Below, one piece after another: positions 1 through 9,544 of a DNA stretch of 42,083 nucleotides. Within the stretch, counting starts at the first letter, position 1. Every line of letters starts with the position of its first letter. The DNA comes from Oscillospiraceae bacterium (GTDB taxonomy: Bacteria; Bacillota; Clostridia; Oscillospirales; Acutalibacteraceae). The stretch covers positions 1 to 42,083 of the forward strand of contig JAITOD010000004.1 of NCBI GenBank assembly GCA_031290105.1, in the 5' to 3' direction. Below the pieces are notes generated by a model. That model was not told where the DNA came from. It worked only from the letters and a program-made list of their open reading frames with translations, and did no database searches. The translations under genes and the position numbers were made by a program.

Positions 1-186
1 ATCAAACATATCGGTATAAACCCTGTTTTTGGTGAGCGTTTGGAAGGTCAGCGGCGTAATGAAGTTTTGCGCCGCGCGGGTCATAATCACGTGAACTGAG
101 TGTCCGTCCTTGGTCAGGCGGTTTGCGATTTCCGCGCCCTTATAAGCCGCAATGCTGCCGGTAATTCCCAAAACGACTTGCTTCAC
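1..186 (-). CDS. coaC: Phosphopantothenoylcysteine decarboxylase (CoaC domain), N-terminal part, truncated by window edge
   Basis: Reverse-strand translation from a GTG at 186: VKQVVLGITGSIAAYKGAEIANRLTKDGHSVHVIMTRAAQNFITPLTFQTLTKNRVYTDMFD, a typical flavoprotein start. Overlaps the upstream coaB stop by a few nt. Confidence 0.85.
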   Translation of the reverse strand, partial: MKQVVLGITGSIAAYKGAEIANRLTKDGHSVHVIMTRAAQNFITPLTFQTLTKNRVYTDMFD

Positions 187-878
187 AATACCGCCTCCCG
201 TTCCGATTTCTCCAGAACCGCCGCCGCAATGCCACGCGCGATTTGCTGTTTGGTATTAAAATGCGTTAACTGCTTTGCGCCGTCAATCAAGTAAGCGGCG
301 TGTGCGTCGCCGTGAAATTCCCGCAAATCATTCGCCAGCACAAAAGTGCAGCCGTTTTCCTGCAGCAAGCGGTACGCTGTGTCAATCAGTTCCGCCTCCC
401 CTGCGCCGGAAAGCAGCTTGAAGCCGACCAGCAGAGCACCCGGTGCAAGCGTACGGAAGAGCGCGATGATTTTGGGCGTCGGCTCTAATTGCAGCAGCAA
501 ATCGGTTCTTCCGGAAGGTATTTTTTGTGTGCGGTCCAATTCTTTTCCGCTCAGCAAATGGGGGAGCGTCGTCACGGTTTTAACGCGGTAATCGCTGACA
601 GCCATGCTGTGTATCACCGCGTCAACACGGTTTTGGGCAAGGAGCTGCCGCACCGCCGCTTCCAGCTCACGGGTATCCTCCGCAAGGATGCACTGCGCCT
701 TTTGTGTTGCGGGGCGCTGCGCCGCGCGGGAGCAAACATAGAAAATCCGTTCAACCGCGTCCGAAGCGCCAAAGCAATCGGCAACCAAACTGCCTAATCT
801 GCCGCCGGCATAATTAGTTATCCCCCGCACCGCGTCTATTTTTTCGGTGGTTCCGCCGGCAGTTATAAGAATGTTCAT
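183..878 (-). CDS. coaB: Phosphopantothenate--cysteine ligase (CoaB-type, stand-alone)
   Basis: MNILITAGGTTEKIDAVRGITNYAGGRLG...; CoaB motifs, directly upstream of coaC. Confidence 0.88.
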   Translation of the reverse strand: MNILITAGGTTEKIDAVRGITNYAGGRLGSLVADCFGASDAVERIFYVCSRAAQRPATQKAQCILAEDTRELEAAVRQLLAQNRVDAVIHSMAVSDYRVKTVTTLPHLLSGKELDRTQKIPSGRTDLLLQLEPTPKIIALFRTLAPGALLVGFKLLSGAGEAELIDTAYRLLQENGCTFVLANDLREFHGDAHAAYLIDGAKQLTHFNTKQQIARGIAAAVLEKSEREAVL

Positions 879-1029
879 GCGGGAGTCCCTTCAGAACAGA
901 TATGCCCACTATTTTACTGGGTTTTATCGGCTATGTCAACCTTTATAAACAAGAAAACCCTCTTGATTAGCAAGCGATACCCCGGATTTTGCTCATAGTG
1001 TTTTCTCAAGCCCCCGCGAATGCTCATGC

Positions 1030-2004
1030 TTATCCCGCCTTGCACTCTAAAGCGCCCAGCTCGTCCTTGACCGCCGCCAGCAACGTCGCCTGTGCATCCT
1101 CAAGCAATGGTGTATCAATAGTGCAACCGGCCGCGCGTGCATGACCGCCGCCGCCCAGCCTTCTCGCAATAGCTGAGGCGTCCACCGGCGCATATGAGCG
1201 CAAACTCACCTTGAAGCCGCCGCTCTTCTTCTCCTTGAGCGTCGCGCCGACCAGCACTCCCTCCACCTGGCGCGGAATCGCCGCAATCTGCTCTGCCTCG
1301 TCCTCGCTCGCGCCGCACTCGTCATACATCGCCCGCGTCAGCGCAGTGACGGCATAACGCCCGCGCTCATGCACATGCAGATTCTCAAGCGCCATGCGTT
1401 CCAGCGAAAAATACGTCTTGCGCTTCGTTTCAAAATACCGCCGGTTCAGCTCCGCCGCCCGTGCACCGTATTCCATCAGCTTGGCGGCAATGCGCAGAGT
1501 CCGCGCGGTTGTGTTGCTGTAGCGAAAGCAGCCTGTGTCGGTGGAAATCCCCGTGTAAAGGCAATCGGCAATGGAGGGGGTTATCGGCGCGTTTATCTCG
1601 CGCAGGAGGTCATAAATCAGCTCAGCCGCCGCCGCCGCCGTGGGATCAACAAACGCGTTTTCTGCGTATGGTTTGCCCGCGCCGTGGTGGTCAATGCACA
1701 GGTGAATGATGGGAAAATCCGCCTGTGCGTGCGCCAGCAGCTTCGCGTCCGCCAAATCCACCGCAATGATTGTTTTCGGTTCGTAGTCGGCGTATTTAAT
1801 CCCGTCCGCCATGAACGAAAACTTTGGCGGAATCTCGTCCGGGCAGAACAGCCGCACACGCTTTGCCATGCTCCGCAGACCGCGCAGCAACGCAAACCCC
1901 GAACCCAGCGTGTCGCCGTCCGGGTTGGCGTGGGTGAGGATAAGTATGTCCTCCGCGCCCTGCAAAAACGCGGCGGTTTGCAGCAGATTAAGGCTTTGTG
2001 TCAT
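1030..2004 (-). CDS. nrnA: DHH/DHHA1 phosphoesterase, NrnA-like oligoribonuclease/pAp phosphatase
   Basis: HANPDGDTLGS, DHH motif (CIDHHGAG), C-terminal GGGGHARAAG. The start at 2004 (MTQSLNLLQ) is preferred over the longer ORF because it overlaps the rbfA end. Confidence 0.88.
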   Translation of the reverse strand: MTQSLNLLQTAAFLQGAEDILILTHANPDGDTLGSGFALLRGLRSMAKRVRLFCPDEIPPKFSFMADGIKYADYEPKTIIAVDLADAKLLAHAQADFPIIHLCIDHHGAGKPYAENAFVDPTAAAAAELIYDLLREINAPITPSIADCLYTGISTDTGCFRYSNTTARTLRIAAKLMEYGARAAELNRRYFETKRKTYFSLERMALENLHVHERGRYAVTALTRAMYDECGASEDEAEQIAAIPRQVEGVLVGATLKEKKSGGFKVSLRSYAPVDASAIARRLGGGGHARAAGCTIDTPLLEDAQATLLAAVKDELGALECKAG

Positions 2005-2365
2005 TATCCTCCTCCTTTTCGGGAAGAACCCCCAAATCGTGCAGCGTTTGGGAAATGTGTATGGCGTATTCGGCAGAGTTATCCGCAAAAAAGCGCAGCT
2101 CCGGAGCCTTGCGCAGCCGCAGCCGCAGCCCCAGTTCGCGGCGCAGCAAGCCGGATGCGCTCTCCAGCCCCTTAACGGCCTGTGCGGCCTTATCAATGCC
2201 CGCCATGGAGCTGACATACACGCGCGCGACGGACATATCCCGCGTGAGTTCAACGCGCACAACGGTCAGCAGCTGCCCGGCAATCCGCGGGTCTTTCAGC
2301 TCGCGCACCAGCGCTATCAGCTCACGGCGAATATCCTCGGACATATGGCTTGCGTGTGTAGTCAT
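1988..2365 (-). CDS. rbfA: 30S ribosome-binding factor RbfA
   Basis: MTTHASHMSEDIRRELIALVRELKDPRIAGQLLTVVRVELTRDMSVARVYVSS; located between infB and nrnA. Confidence 0.9.
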   Translation of the reverse strand: MTTHASHMSEDIRRELIALVRELKDPRIAGQLLTVVRVELTRDMSVARVYVSSMAGIDKAAQAVKGLESASGLLRRELGLRLRLRKAPELRFFADNSAEYAIHISQTLHDLGVLPEKEEDNDTKP

Positions 2366-2378
2366 AACTACTCTCCAA

Positions 2379-4946
2379 TCAGTCGCGGTATTCTTCGATG
2401 ATGAATGCTTCGAAGATGTCGCCCTCTTTGATGTCGCCAAAGCGTGTGAGCACTATGCCGCATTCGTAGCCCGACGCAACTTCCTTCACGTCGTCCTTGA
2501 AGCGCTTGAGGCTTGCAAGCTCGTCCTCGGCAACAACAACGCCGTCGCGCACCACGCGGATTTTTGCCGCGCGCGTCACCTTGCCGCTGAGCACATGGCA
2601 GCCCGCCACGTTGCCCACGCTGGAAATATGCACAATCTGCCGCACTTCGATTCTGCCCAGCTGCACCTCGCGGTATTTTGGCGCAAGCATTCCCTTGAGT
2701 GCCGCCTCAACCTCTTCAATGCACTGATAAATCACCGAATACATGCGCAGCTGCACACCCTGACGCTCCGCGTTAGCCTGCGCCGTTGCGTCCGGACGCA
2801 CACGGAAGCCGATGACTATTGCGTTGGATGTGTTTGCCAGCATAACGTCGTTATCGTTGATTGCGCCAACACCCGCGTGGAGTATTTTGACCTGTACTTC
2901 CTCATTGGTAAGCTTCTCAAGGTTCTGCTTGAGCGCTTCAACGGAGCCCTGCACATCTGCTTTTACGATGAGCCCAAGCGTCTTCATCTGCCCGGCTTGC
3001 AGGCTCTCAAACAGGTTTTCAAGGCTGACCTTGGTTTGTGAGCCCTGCTCCAGAGCCTTTGCCTGACCGCGGCGCTGCTCAACCAGCTCACGGGCAAGGC
3101 GCTCATCGCTCACGGAGTCCATGCTGTCCCCGGCTGTCGGAGCTTTGTCCAGCCCCATAATCTCCACAGGCACGGCGGGACCGGCTTCTTCAATGCGCTG
3201 ACCTTTGTCGTCCGTCATCACGCGCACGCGTCCGCTCGTGGCCCCTGCCACAACGTAATCCCCGCTGCGCAGAGTGCCGTTTTGCACAAGCAGCGTGGCG
3301 ATTGGTCCGCGCTCTTTGTCCATCCGCGCTTCAATCACAATGCCCTTGGCGGCGCGGTTGGGGTTAGCCTTGAGCTCAAGCACCTCGGCTTCCAATAGTA
3401 TTGCCTCAAGCAGCTTGTCTATGCCCTCTTTGGTGACGGCGGAAACCGGCACGCAGATTGTCTCGCCGCCCCACTCCTCAGGCACAAGCCCATATTCGGT
3501 GAGCTGCTGCTTGACTTTTTCGGGGTTAGCGCCGGGTCTGTCCATCTTGTTGATTGCAACGATAATGCGCACGTCGGCGGCCTTGGCGTGGTTGATTGCC
3601 TCCACGGTCTGCGGCATAATGCCGTCGTCTGCGGCCACAACCAGCACGGCGATATCCGTCGCCATTGCTCCCCGCGCACGCATGGACGTGAACGCCGCGT
3701 GACCCGGGGTATCGAGGAAGGTGATGTATTGTCCGTCCAGCTCCACGCGGTAAGCGCCGATGTGCTGCGTAATGCCGCCGCTCTCGGTGTCAGTGACGGA
3801 GGTGTTGCGGATTACGTCCAAAATGCTGGTCTTGCCGTGGTCAACGTGACCCATTACGACGACGACGGGTGCGCGGTGAATCAAATCCTCATCTGTATCG
3901 GAGCTGTCGTCAATGATCTTTTCTTCAATGGTAACCACGATTTCGCGCTCCGCCACAACGCCCATTGCGTCGGCAACAAGCTCTGCGGTGTCGTAGTCCA
4001 GCTCCTCGTTCACAGTCGCCATTATGGCAAGCTCTGTGAATAGCTTTTTGATAACCTCCGCCGCCTTGCGCTTCATCAGCTCCGCCAGGTCGCCGATGGT
4101 GATTATTTCGCCAATCTTTATGTGGAGCTTGGGTGCGCGGGCGCGTTCACGGTCAAGCCGCGCCATGCGCTGCCCCTCGGTCTCCTTGGGTCTGCGCCCC
4201 TTCATGCCCTGAGGACGGGTGCCCGTGTTGCGCTTTTTGAGCTTCTGCTTGCCAAGACCGGTGTCGCTGCGCCGCATATCGTGAGAGGACGCAAGGGCTG
4301 CGTAGCGTTCGTTATATTTATCCAGAACAACGTCTGTGGAGCGCGTATCGATAATCCGCGCTTCTCCCTGAGTGCGCGCTTGCGGGGTTGTGCTTGAGGA
4401 TTTCTCCTTGCGCGCGGGCATGGTAACACGGTTGCCCTTTGCGTCCAGCAGCGGACCTGTCGGGCGCGGCTTTGGCGGCGGCGCAGGCTTCTTGACCGGC
4501 GCGGTCGGTCTTGCGGGCACCGCAGGTTTAGCGGGCGGCGCGGGTTTGGTGTGAGCTGCGGGCTTGTTGGGCACCTGCGTATTTTTTTCCGCCGGCTGAA
4601 CAGGCGCAGGGGTGCTCACCTTGACCGGAGACTGCGGCGCGGCGGCTTTCTGCTCCGCGGCGAGTGGCGGCTTAGTTGGCTCCGTAACCTCGGTCGGCTC
4701 CGGCTTGGGCTCCTCCGCCGGGGGATGCGCGGGTTTAGCGGGGCGCGTTGCAAAGTATTCCGAAAAATCCGGCTTGCTTTGCTCACTCACCAGACGCTCA
4801 AAAACAACATCCAGTTCGTCAACCTCAAGCGCGCTGGAGGTGCCCTTCTTTTTGCCGCCGAAAACCTCTTCCAGCAACTCAATGACGACCTTGCTTCTTA
4901 AGCCAAAGTCCTTCGCAAGTTCGCTAACCTTGTATTTAGTTCGCAT
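2379..4946 (-). CDS. infB: Translation initiation factor IF-2
   Basis: [36 protein letters not shown]; Pro/Ala-rich N-terminus; start [15 protein letters not shown] at 4946. Confidence 0.97.
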   Translation of the reverse strand: MRTKYKVSELAKDFGLRSKVVIELLEEVFGGKKKGTSSALEVDELDVVFERLVSEQSKPDFSEYFATRPAKPAHPPAEEPKPEPTEVTEPTKPPLAAEQKAAAPQSPVKVSTPAPVQPAEKNTQVPNKPAAHTKPAPPAKPAVPARPTAPVKKPAPPPKPRPTGPLLDAKGNRVTMPARKEKSSSTTPQARTQGEARIIDTRSTDVVLDKYNERYAALASSHDMRRSDTGLGKQKLKKRNTGTRPQGMKGRRPKETEGQRMARLDRERARAPKLHIKIGEIITIGDLAELMKRKAAEVIKKLFTELAIMATVNEELDYDTAELVADAMGVVAEREIVVTIEEKIIDDSSDTDEDLIHRAPVVVVMGHVDHGKTSILDVIRNTSVTDTESGGITQHIGAYRVELDGQYITFLDTPGHAAFTSMRARGAMATDIAVLVVAADDGIMPQTVEAINHAKAADVRIIVAINKMDRPGANPEKVKQQLTEYGLVPEEWGGETICVPVSAVTKEGIDKLLEAILLEAEVLELKANPNRAAKGIVIEARMDKERGPIATLLVQNGTLRSGDYVVAGATSGRVRVMTDDKGQRIEEAGPAVPVEIMGLDKAPTAGDSMDSVSDERLARELVEQRRGQAKALEQGSQTKVSLENLFESLQAGQMKTLGLIVKADVQGSVEALKQNLEKLTNEEVQVKILHAGVGAINDNDVMLANTSNAIVIGFRVRPDATAQANAERQGVQLRMYSVIYQCIEEVEAALKGMLAPKYREVQLGRIEVRQIVHISSVGNVAGCHVLSGKVTRAAKIRVVRDGVVVAEDELASLKRFKDDVKEVASGYECGIVLTRFGDIKEGDIFEAFIIEEYRD

Positions 4947-5286
4947 TCGATGTCTCCTCTCGGGTTTCGGCGAGTGATTCCGCTTCAATGGCGGCAAGCT
5001 GTGTTTCCAGCTGAGCATAGACTTCATCGGGCACGCGGCATTTGAACGCATGTGAAAGTGCGTTTCTTTTGCGGGCTTTCTTCAGGCACTCGGCATTGGG
5101 GCATACGTAAGCGCCGCGCCCGTTCCTTTTGCCCGTTGGGTCCAGGCTGATTTCGCCGCCGCTGTCCTCGGGAGGGCGCACTACGCGGAGCAGACTGCGC
5201 TTCTCTTTGTGTTCGTTGCAGCCTATGCACCGCCGCACCGGGATTTTGCGCGGTTTGTGCGCTTGATTAGTCTTGCCCTCGCTCAT
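4936..5286 (-). CDS. ylxR: YlxR/RnpM family RNA-binding protein
   Basis: RKIPVRRCIGCNEHKEKRSLLRVVR...GRGAYVCPNAECLKKA; located between nusA and infB. Confidence 0.9.
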   Translation of the reverse strand: MSEGKTNQAHKPRKIPVRRCIGCNEHKEKRSLLRVVRPPEDSGGEISLDPTGKRNGRGAYVCPNAECLKKARKRNALSHAFKCRVPDEVYAQLETQLAAIEAESLAETREETSNAN

Positions 5287-5361
5287 GGTATCATCCTTCT
5301 GTATTTTAGATGTAAGATGTTAGACTTACACACTAAACGTTGTAATCACTTTATCTAACAT

Positions 5362-6456
5362 CTACATTTCCGCATCCAAGTCAATCACGGGACCGGATTC
5401 CTCTGTTTCGGAGCTGAGGTCAATCTTCCACCCGGTGAGCTTGGCGGCAAGGCGCACGTTCTGCCCCTTGTTGCCGATTGCAAGCGAAAGCTGGTTATCC
5501 GGCACAATTACGCGCACGGAGCGCTCCTCGTTTGGCAGCACAATAACCTTCAGCACGTCTGCCGGAGAAAGAGCTTCGGTGATGTATTCTGCGATGTCGT
5601 CGCTGTAACGTATTATGTCTATGCGCTCGCCGCTCAGTGTGTCTGTAATGCGGCTGACGCGTTGGCTGCGCGGACCGATGCACGCGCCGACGGGGTCAAT
5701 ATTCGGGTCCTCGCTGTAGACGGAGATTTTGCTCCGCGCGCCCGCTTCACGGCTCACGTCCTTAATCTTAACGTAGCCGTCGGAGATTTCCGGCACCTCA
5801 AGCTCAAACAAACGGCGCACAAGCCCGGGGTCCTTGCGGCTTAGGATTGGACGCGGTTTGCGCTCCTTCTCTGTTGTGCGGACGTCCGCGACAAACAGCT
5901 TGATGAGGTCGCCCACGCGGAAGTCCTCTTCCGGCAGCTGCGCGGAGTGCGGCAGGATCTCCTCCTGCTTGCCAAGCTCAACAAAGGCGTCGCCGCTCTC
6001 GGAGTCAATCCGCACAACGCGCACAGTGATAATCTGCCCCAAAATCTGCGAATAGCGGTCAAGGATAATGCCGTTTTCCGCCTCACGGATACCCGAACGC
6101 AGCACATGCTTGACCTTATCGGCAACCACGCGGGAAAGGTTGCGCGGCTCCACGTCAATCTCTATGATGTCGCCAAGCTTTGCGTCCGGCTTGTAGCGCT
6201 GCGCCTCCTCGGGCAGCATGTCCGTTGCATCGTCCAAAACCTCCGACACAACATTCTGGCGCTTATAGACCCGCATGGACTCGGTTTCCTCGTCAATATC
6301 GCAGAAAACGAAGTCCTCGCGCTCCTCACGCTCTCTGTAGTCTTTTTTGACCGCCGTAACGATTGCCTTTTCCAGAGCGGAAATCAGCACCTCCATGGGG
6401 ATTGAACGCTGCTCGGAGAGCATACGCAGCGCCGCGAAAAGCTCTTGCATATCCAT
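5362..6456 (-). CDS. nusA: Transcription termination/antitermination factor NusA
   Basis: MDMQELFAALRMLSEQRSIPMEVLISALEKAI..., S1/KH domains (DPVGACIGPRSQRV, LAIGNKGQNVRLAAKLTGWKIDL). Confidence 0.96.
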   Translation of the reverse strand: MDMQELFAALRMLSEQRSIPMEVLISALEKAIVTAVKKDYREREEREDFVFCDIDEETESMRVYKRQNVVSEVLDDATDMLPEEAQRYKPDAKLGDIIEIDVEPRNLSRVVADKVKHVLRSGIREAENGIILDRYSQILGQIITVRVVRIDSESGDAFVELGKQEEILPHSAQLPEEDFRVGDLIKLFVADVRTTEKERKPRPILSRKDPGLVRRLFELEVPEISDGYVKIKDVSREAGARSKISVYSEDPNIDPVGACIGPRSQRVSRITDTLSGERIDIIRYSDDIAEYITEALSPADVLKVIVLPNEERSVRVIVPDNQLSLAIGNKGQNVRLAAKLTGWKIDLSSETEESGPVIDLDAEM

Positions 6457-6515
6457 TTTTTCCGGTTCACCTTAACCTTTCTATGTTGAGCGGATTTATC
6501 CGCCCGGTTTGTGTG

Positions 6516-7079
6516 TTATCCGTCAAAGTCGTCCGCTTTGACCCAAGAAGCCTCCGACAGAGTGCACGTGATTCCGCGCCCATCGGGAAGCTCCAGCGTG
6601 AAAGCTGTGCCGTCAAAATCTGCCAGAACACCGTGGTATTCGCGCTCCCCCTCAAATGCTCGCTGCAGGAGGACGAAGACCTTCTCGCCCAAATACGCCT
6701 TGAAGTGTTCCGCCGTGCGGAGCTTGCGTTCAAGTCCCGGGCTGGACACCTGCAGACGGTAGCTGCATTCAATCAGGTCGGCTTCGTCCAGCAGCGGTTC
6801 AAGCGCGCGTGAGAGGTTCTCGCAGTCGTTCAGCGTTACGCCGGGGTAGCGGATCGCGTCGTTGTCCTCACTGTTCGGCTCTTCCGGCGCAGTGTCGGTG
6901 CTGCCGGTGCGTGCAACGGCTTCGTCAGGGCGATCGATAACCAGCAGCAAGATTCGGTCTGCGCCTTCCTTGTGGAAGCGCACATCCCAGAGGACTAAGC
7001 CGAGCGATTCGGCAAGGGGCTGCGCAAATTCGCGCACTGCGGCTGCAATACCGCCCGATTGTTTTGGCACGCGCACCAT
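6516..7079 (-). CDS. rimP: Ribosome maturation factor RimP
   Basis: SLGLVLWDVRFHKEGADRILLLVIDRP...VSSPGLERKL. The start is uncertain (ATG 7079 or a nearby GTG); the upstream part of the 205-aa ORF overlaps a leader hairpin. Confidence 0.88.
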   Translation of the reverse strand: MVRVPKQSGGIAAAVREFAQPLAESLGLVLWDVRFHKEGADRILLLVIDRPDEAVARTGSTDTAPEEPNSEDNDAIRYPGVTLNDCENLSRALEPLLDEADLIECSYRLQVSSPGLERKLRTAEHFKAYLGEKVFVLLQRAFEGEREYHGVLADFDGTAFTLELPDGRGITCTLSEASWVKADDFDG

Positions 7080-7090
7080 CCTTTCTGACA

Positions 7091-7117
7091 GAAAAGAGCG
7101 GGCAAATTCACCCACTC
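7091..7117 (-). promoter_or_regulatory. Terminator-like hairpin in the rimP-nusA leader
   Basis: Minus strand GAGTGGG-TGAATTTG-CCCGCTC followed by TTTTC. It lies between the promoter TTGACA-N17-TATAAT (in 7147-7180, minus) and the rimP start. Confidence 0.6.
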
Positions 7118-7417
7118 TCATACAATCAATCACACATTCATCGGTGTTATTATAGCACAGCGCGGCGGCGTTGTCAAGGGGCGCCTGCTCAATTAACGAT
7201 TCAGGTATATTTTAAGTGTACTCTATTGAAGCGGCTGTATCAAGCGCACGCCGACAATAGCAACGAAGCCGTCAGTTACCAAGAGAAAAACACAAGTTGA
7301 CATTGCTTGCGGCGGCGTAATATCTGCGCGTCAGCGGCGGCTGATAACGGGCGGCTTGCAATTCTCGGCAAAATGCGCTATTATATAGAGCAGAACATAA
7401 TACATGGAGGTACTACT

Positions 7418-8014
7418 ATGCCCGCAGAAAACGCATTGCCCGCTTCTCCGCAGGATGCGCAGGACAAATTCCTTGCCAAACACCCCAAGCTGAAGTCTTT
7501 CACCGATAAACACCCCGAGTGGTACAAATTCTTCAAATGGCTGCTTGCGGGGCAGCTTTCAACAGTAGTGGAATCCGGCGTATTCTACGTGCTGCAGTTT
7601 TGGGTTTTCGCCTCAATTTTGAATAAGGCGTGGGGCATTGACCCCGACAGCATGTTCGGTCAATTGCTCAAGCTCATGAACCTCGACAAGGGCGTGGGGT
7701 ATTTTTGGGCATACTTCATCTCAATCGCCGTGGGCTATGCCATTGCATATATCCTCAACCGCAAAATCAGCTTCCAGAGTGACGCTAACATTGCCTGGAG
7801 CACTTTCCTCTACATAATCATGGTGATCTTCACAATGGTTGTGAGCGCATGGCTCGCAACCGCTTTCCAAAACTGGCTCAACGATCAAGGCGACACCTGG
7901 AGAGCGGTGGGGCAAATTGTGGTCAAGCCCGTGCAGGCCATGATTCCGGGCATCTGGACCTACCCCCTCAACCGCTTCGTAATACACCGCAAGAAAAAAG
8001 CAATTGACAATTAA
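7418..8014 (+). CDS. GtrA-like multi-pass membrane protein
   Basis: Four hydrophobic segments, KFFKWLLAGQLSTVVESGVFYVLQ...YILNRKISF...YPLNRFVIHRKK; SD GGAGG before ATG 7418. Confidence 0.7.
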   Translation: MPAENALPASPQDAQDKFLAKHPKLKSFTDKHPEWYKFFKWLLAGQLSTVVESGVFYVLQFWVFASILNKAWGIDPDSMFGQLLKLMNLDKGVGYFWAYFISIAVGYAIAYILNRKISFQSDANIAWSTFLYIIMVIFTMVVSAWLATAFQNWLNDQGDTWRAVGQIVVKPVQAMIPGIWTYPLNRFVIHRKKKAIDN

Positions 8015-8059
8015 CAATGCACAATTTTCGGCGGCTGAATGTAAATTGTTCATTGTTAA
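8011..8059. repeat. Imperfect inverted repeat between the GtrA-family gene and glnA
   Basis: TTAACAATGCACAATTT (8011-8027) and AAATTGTTCATTGTTAA (8043-8059): 16 of 17 bp complementary. The GtrA-family stop codon lies in the left arm; the glnA SD abuts the right arm. Confidence 0.85.
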
Positions 8060-8070
8060 GGAGGTTGCGT

Positions 8071-9396
8071 ATGGGCTATACACGTGAGGATATATTGTCT
8101 TTTGTCCGCGAGGGCGGGGTGCGTTTTGTGCGCCTGCAGTTCACGGATATTCTCGGCACGCTGAAAAACGTGGCGATCCCCGCCGCGCAGCTCCCGCGTG
8201 TGCTGGAGGACGGCTGCATGTTCGACGGCTCCTCCATAGAGGGCTTTGTGCGCATTGAGGAATCCGACATGGTTCTGCGCCCGGACTTGGATACCTTCCT
8301 CATCTACCCATGGCGCGAAAAAGTTGCGCGGCTCATCTGCGACGTCACCACAATCGACGGTCAGCCTTTTGCCGGCGACCCGCGATATGTGCTAAAACAA
8401 GCGTGCGCTGAGGCAGCGGCTCTCGGCCTGACGCTGGAAGTTGGCCCCGAGCTGGAGTTCTTCCTCTTTCATGTGGACGACAACGGTCAGCCCACTGTAT
8501 CCAGCCACGACACGGGCGGGTATTTTGACTTGGGTCCTGTTGACCGCGGTGAGGACTGCCGCCGTGATATCTGCTACACGCTGGAGGACATGGGCTTTGC
8601 CGTGGAGGGCAGTCACCACGAGGTCGCTCCGGCTCAGCACGAGATTGATTTCCGTCACGGCGAAGCGCTCCACACTGCGGACAAGGTGGGCACGTTCAAG
8701 CTGGTGGTCAAGAGTGTGGCACAGCAGCACGGGTTACATGCAACCTTTATGCCAAAGCCGGCTTACGATGTCCCCGGCTCCGGAATGCACATCAACCTTT
8801 CGCTCTCCCGCGACGGCGTGAATATTTTTGCGGACGAGAGTGACGCGCTGGGTCTTTCGCGCGACGCATATTCATTCATGGCGGGGCTGCTGGAGCACAT
8901 CGCCCAAATGACGCTGCTGCTCAATCCGCTTGTTAACAGCTATAAACGCCTTGCAGGTGGCTATGAAGCGCCGGTGCATATTGCGTGGAGCGGCGGCAAC
9001 CGTTCTCCGCTGATTCGCATACCCTCAACGGGATATTCCGCAAAAGGTGCGCGTATTGAGCTGCGCTCGCCCGACCCGGCGTGTAATCCATACCTTGCGT
9101 TCGCCGCCTGTTTGCGTGCGGGGCTGGACGGAATGCGGCGGGGGCTGCCTGCGCCATCGCCCGTGAACGAAAACATTTTTGCGCTCAGCAAAGGGCGGCG
9201 GCGCGAGGAGGGTATATCGCGCTTGCCAACGTCGCTGGAAGACGCAATGCGGCTTTATGCCTCCAGCGATTTTCTGCGGAATGTGTTGGGCGATCACGTT
9301 TTTGAGAAATATCTTGCCGCCAAAAAAGAGGAGTGGCGCGGATATTCGTCGCGCGTCAGTCAGTGGGAGCTGGAGCAATATTTGGGCAGATATTGA
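8071..9396 (+). CDS. glnA: Glutamine synthetase type I
   Basis: FDGSSIEGFVRIEESDM, VGPELEFFLF, GSGMHINLSL, NSYKRL; SD AAGGAGG before ATG 8071. Confidence 0.95.
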   Translation: MGYTREDILSFVREGGVRFVRLQFTDILGTLKNVAIPAAQLPRVLEDGCMFDGSSIEGFVRIEESDMVLRPDLDTFLIYPWREKVARLICDVTTIDGQPFAGDPRYVLKQACAEAAALGLTLEVGPELEFFLFHVDDNGQPTVSSHDTGGYFDLGPVDRGEDCRRDICYTLEDMGFAVEGSHHEVAPAQHEIDFRHGEALHTADKVGTFKLVVKSVAQQHGLHATFMPKPAYDVPGSGMHINLSLSRDGVNIFADESDALGLSRDAYSFMAGLLEHIAQMTLLLNPLVNSYKRLAGGYEAPVHIAWSGGNRSPLIRIPSTGYSAKGARIELRSPDPACNPYLAFAACLRAGLDGMRRGLPAPSPVNENIFALSKGRRREEGISRLPTSLEDAMRLYASSDFLRNVLGDHVFEKYLAAKKEEWRGYSSRVSQWELEQYLGRY

Positions 9397-9544
9397 CGTT
9401 TTTTACATGGTTAAAACTCAGCGCGCCAAATGGCGGCAATAACATCTCACCTTGGCAAATAACATTGAATAAATCTGCCTAAACGCTTCGGAACACTACC
9501 GCAAAAAAAACATTCCACACAGTAGCGCAAAGGAGATAACCACC

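Noticed and set aside
1998-3041. 347-aa plus-strand ORF opposite rbfA/infB
   Set aside because: Ser/Arg-rich shadow ORF opposite a well supported operon.
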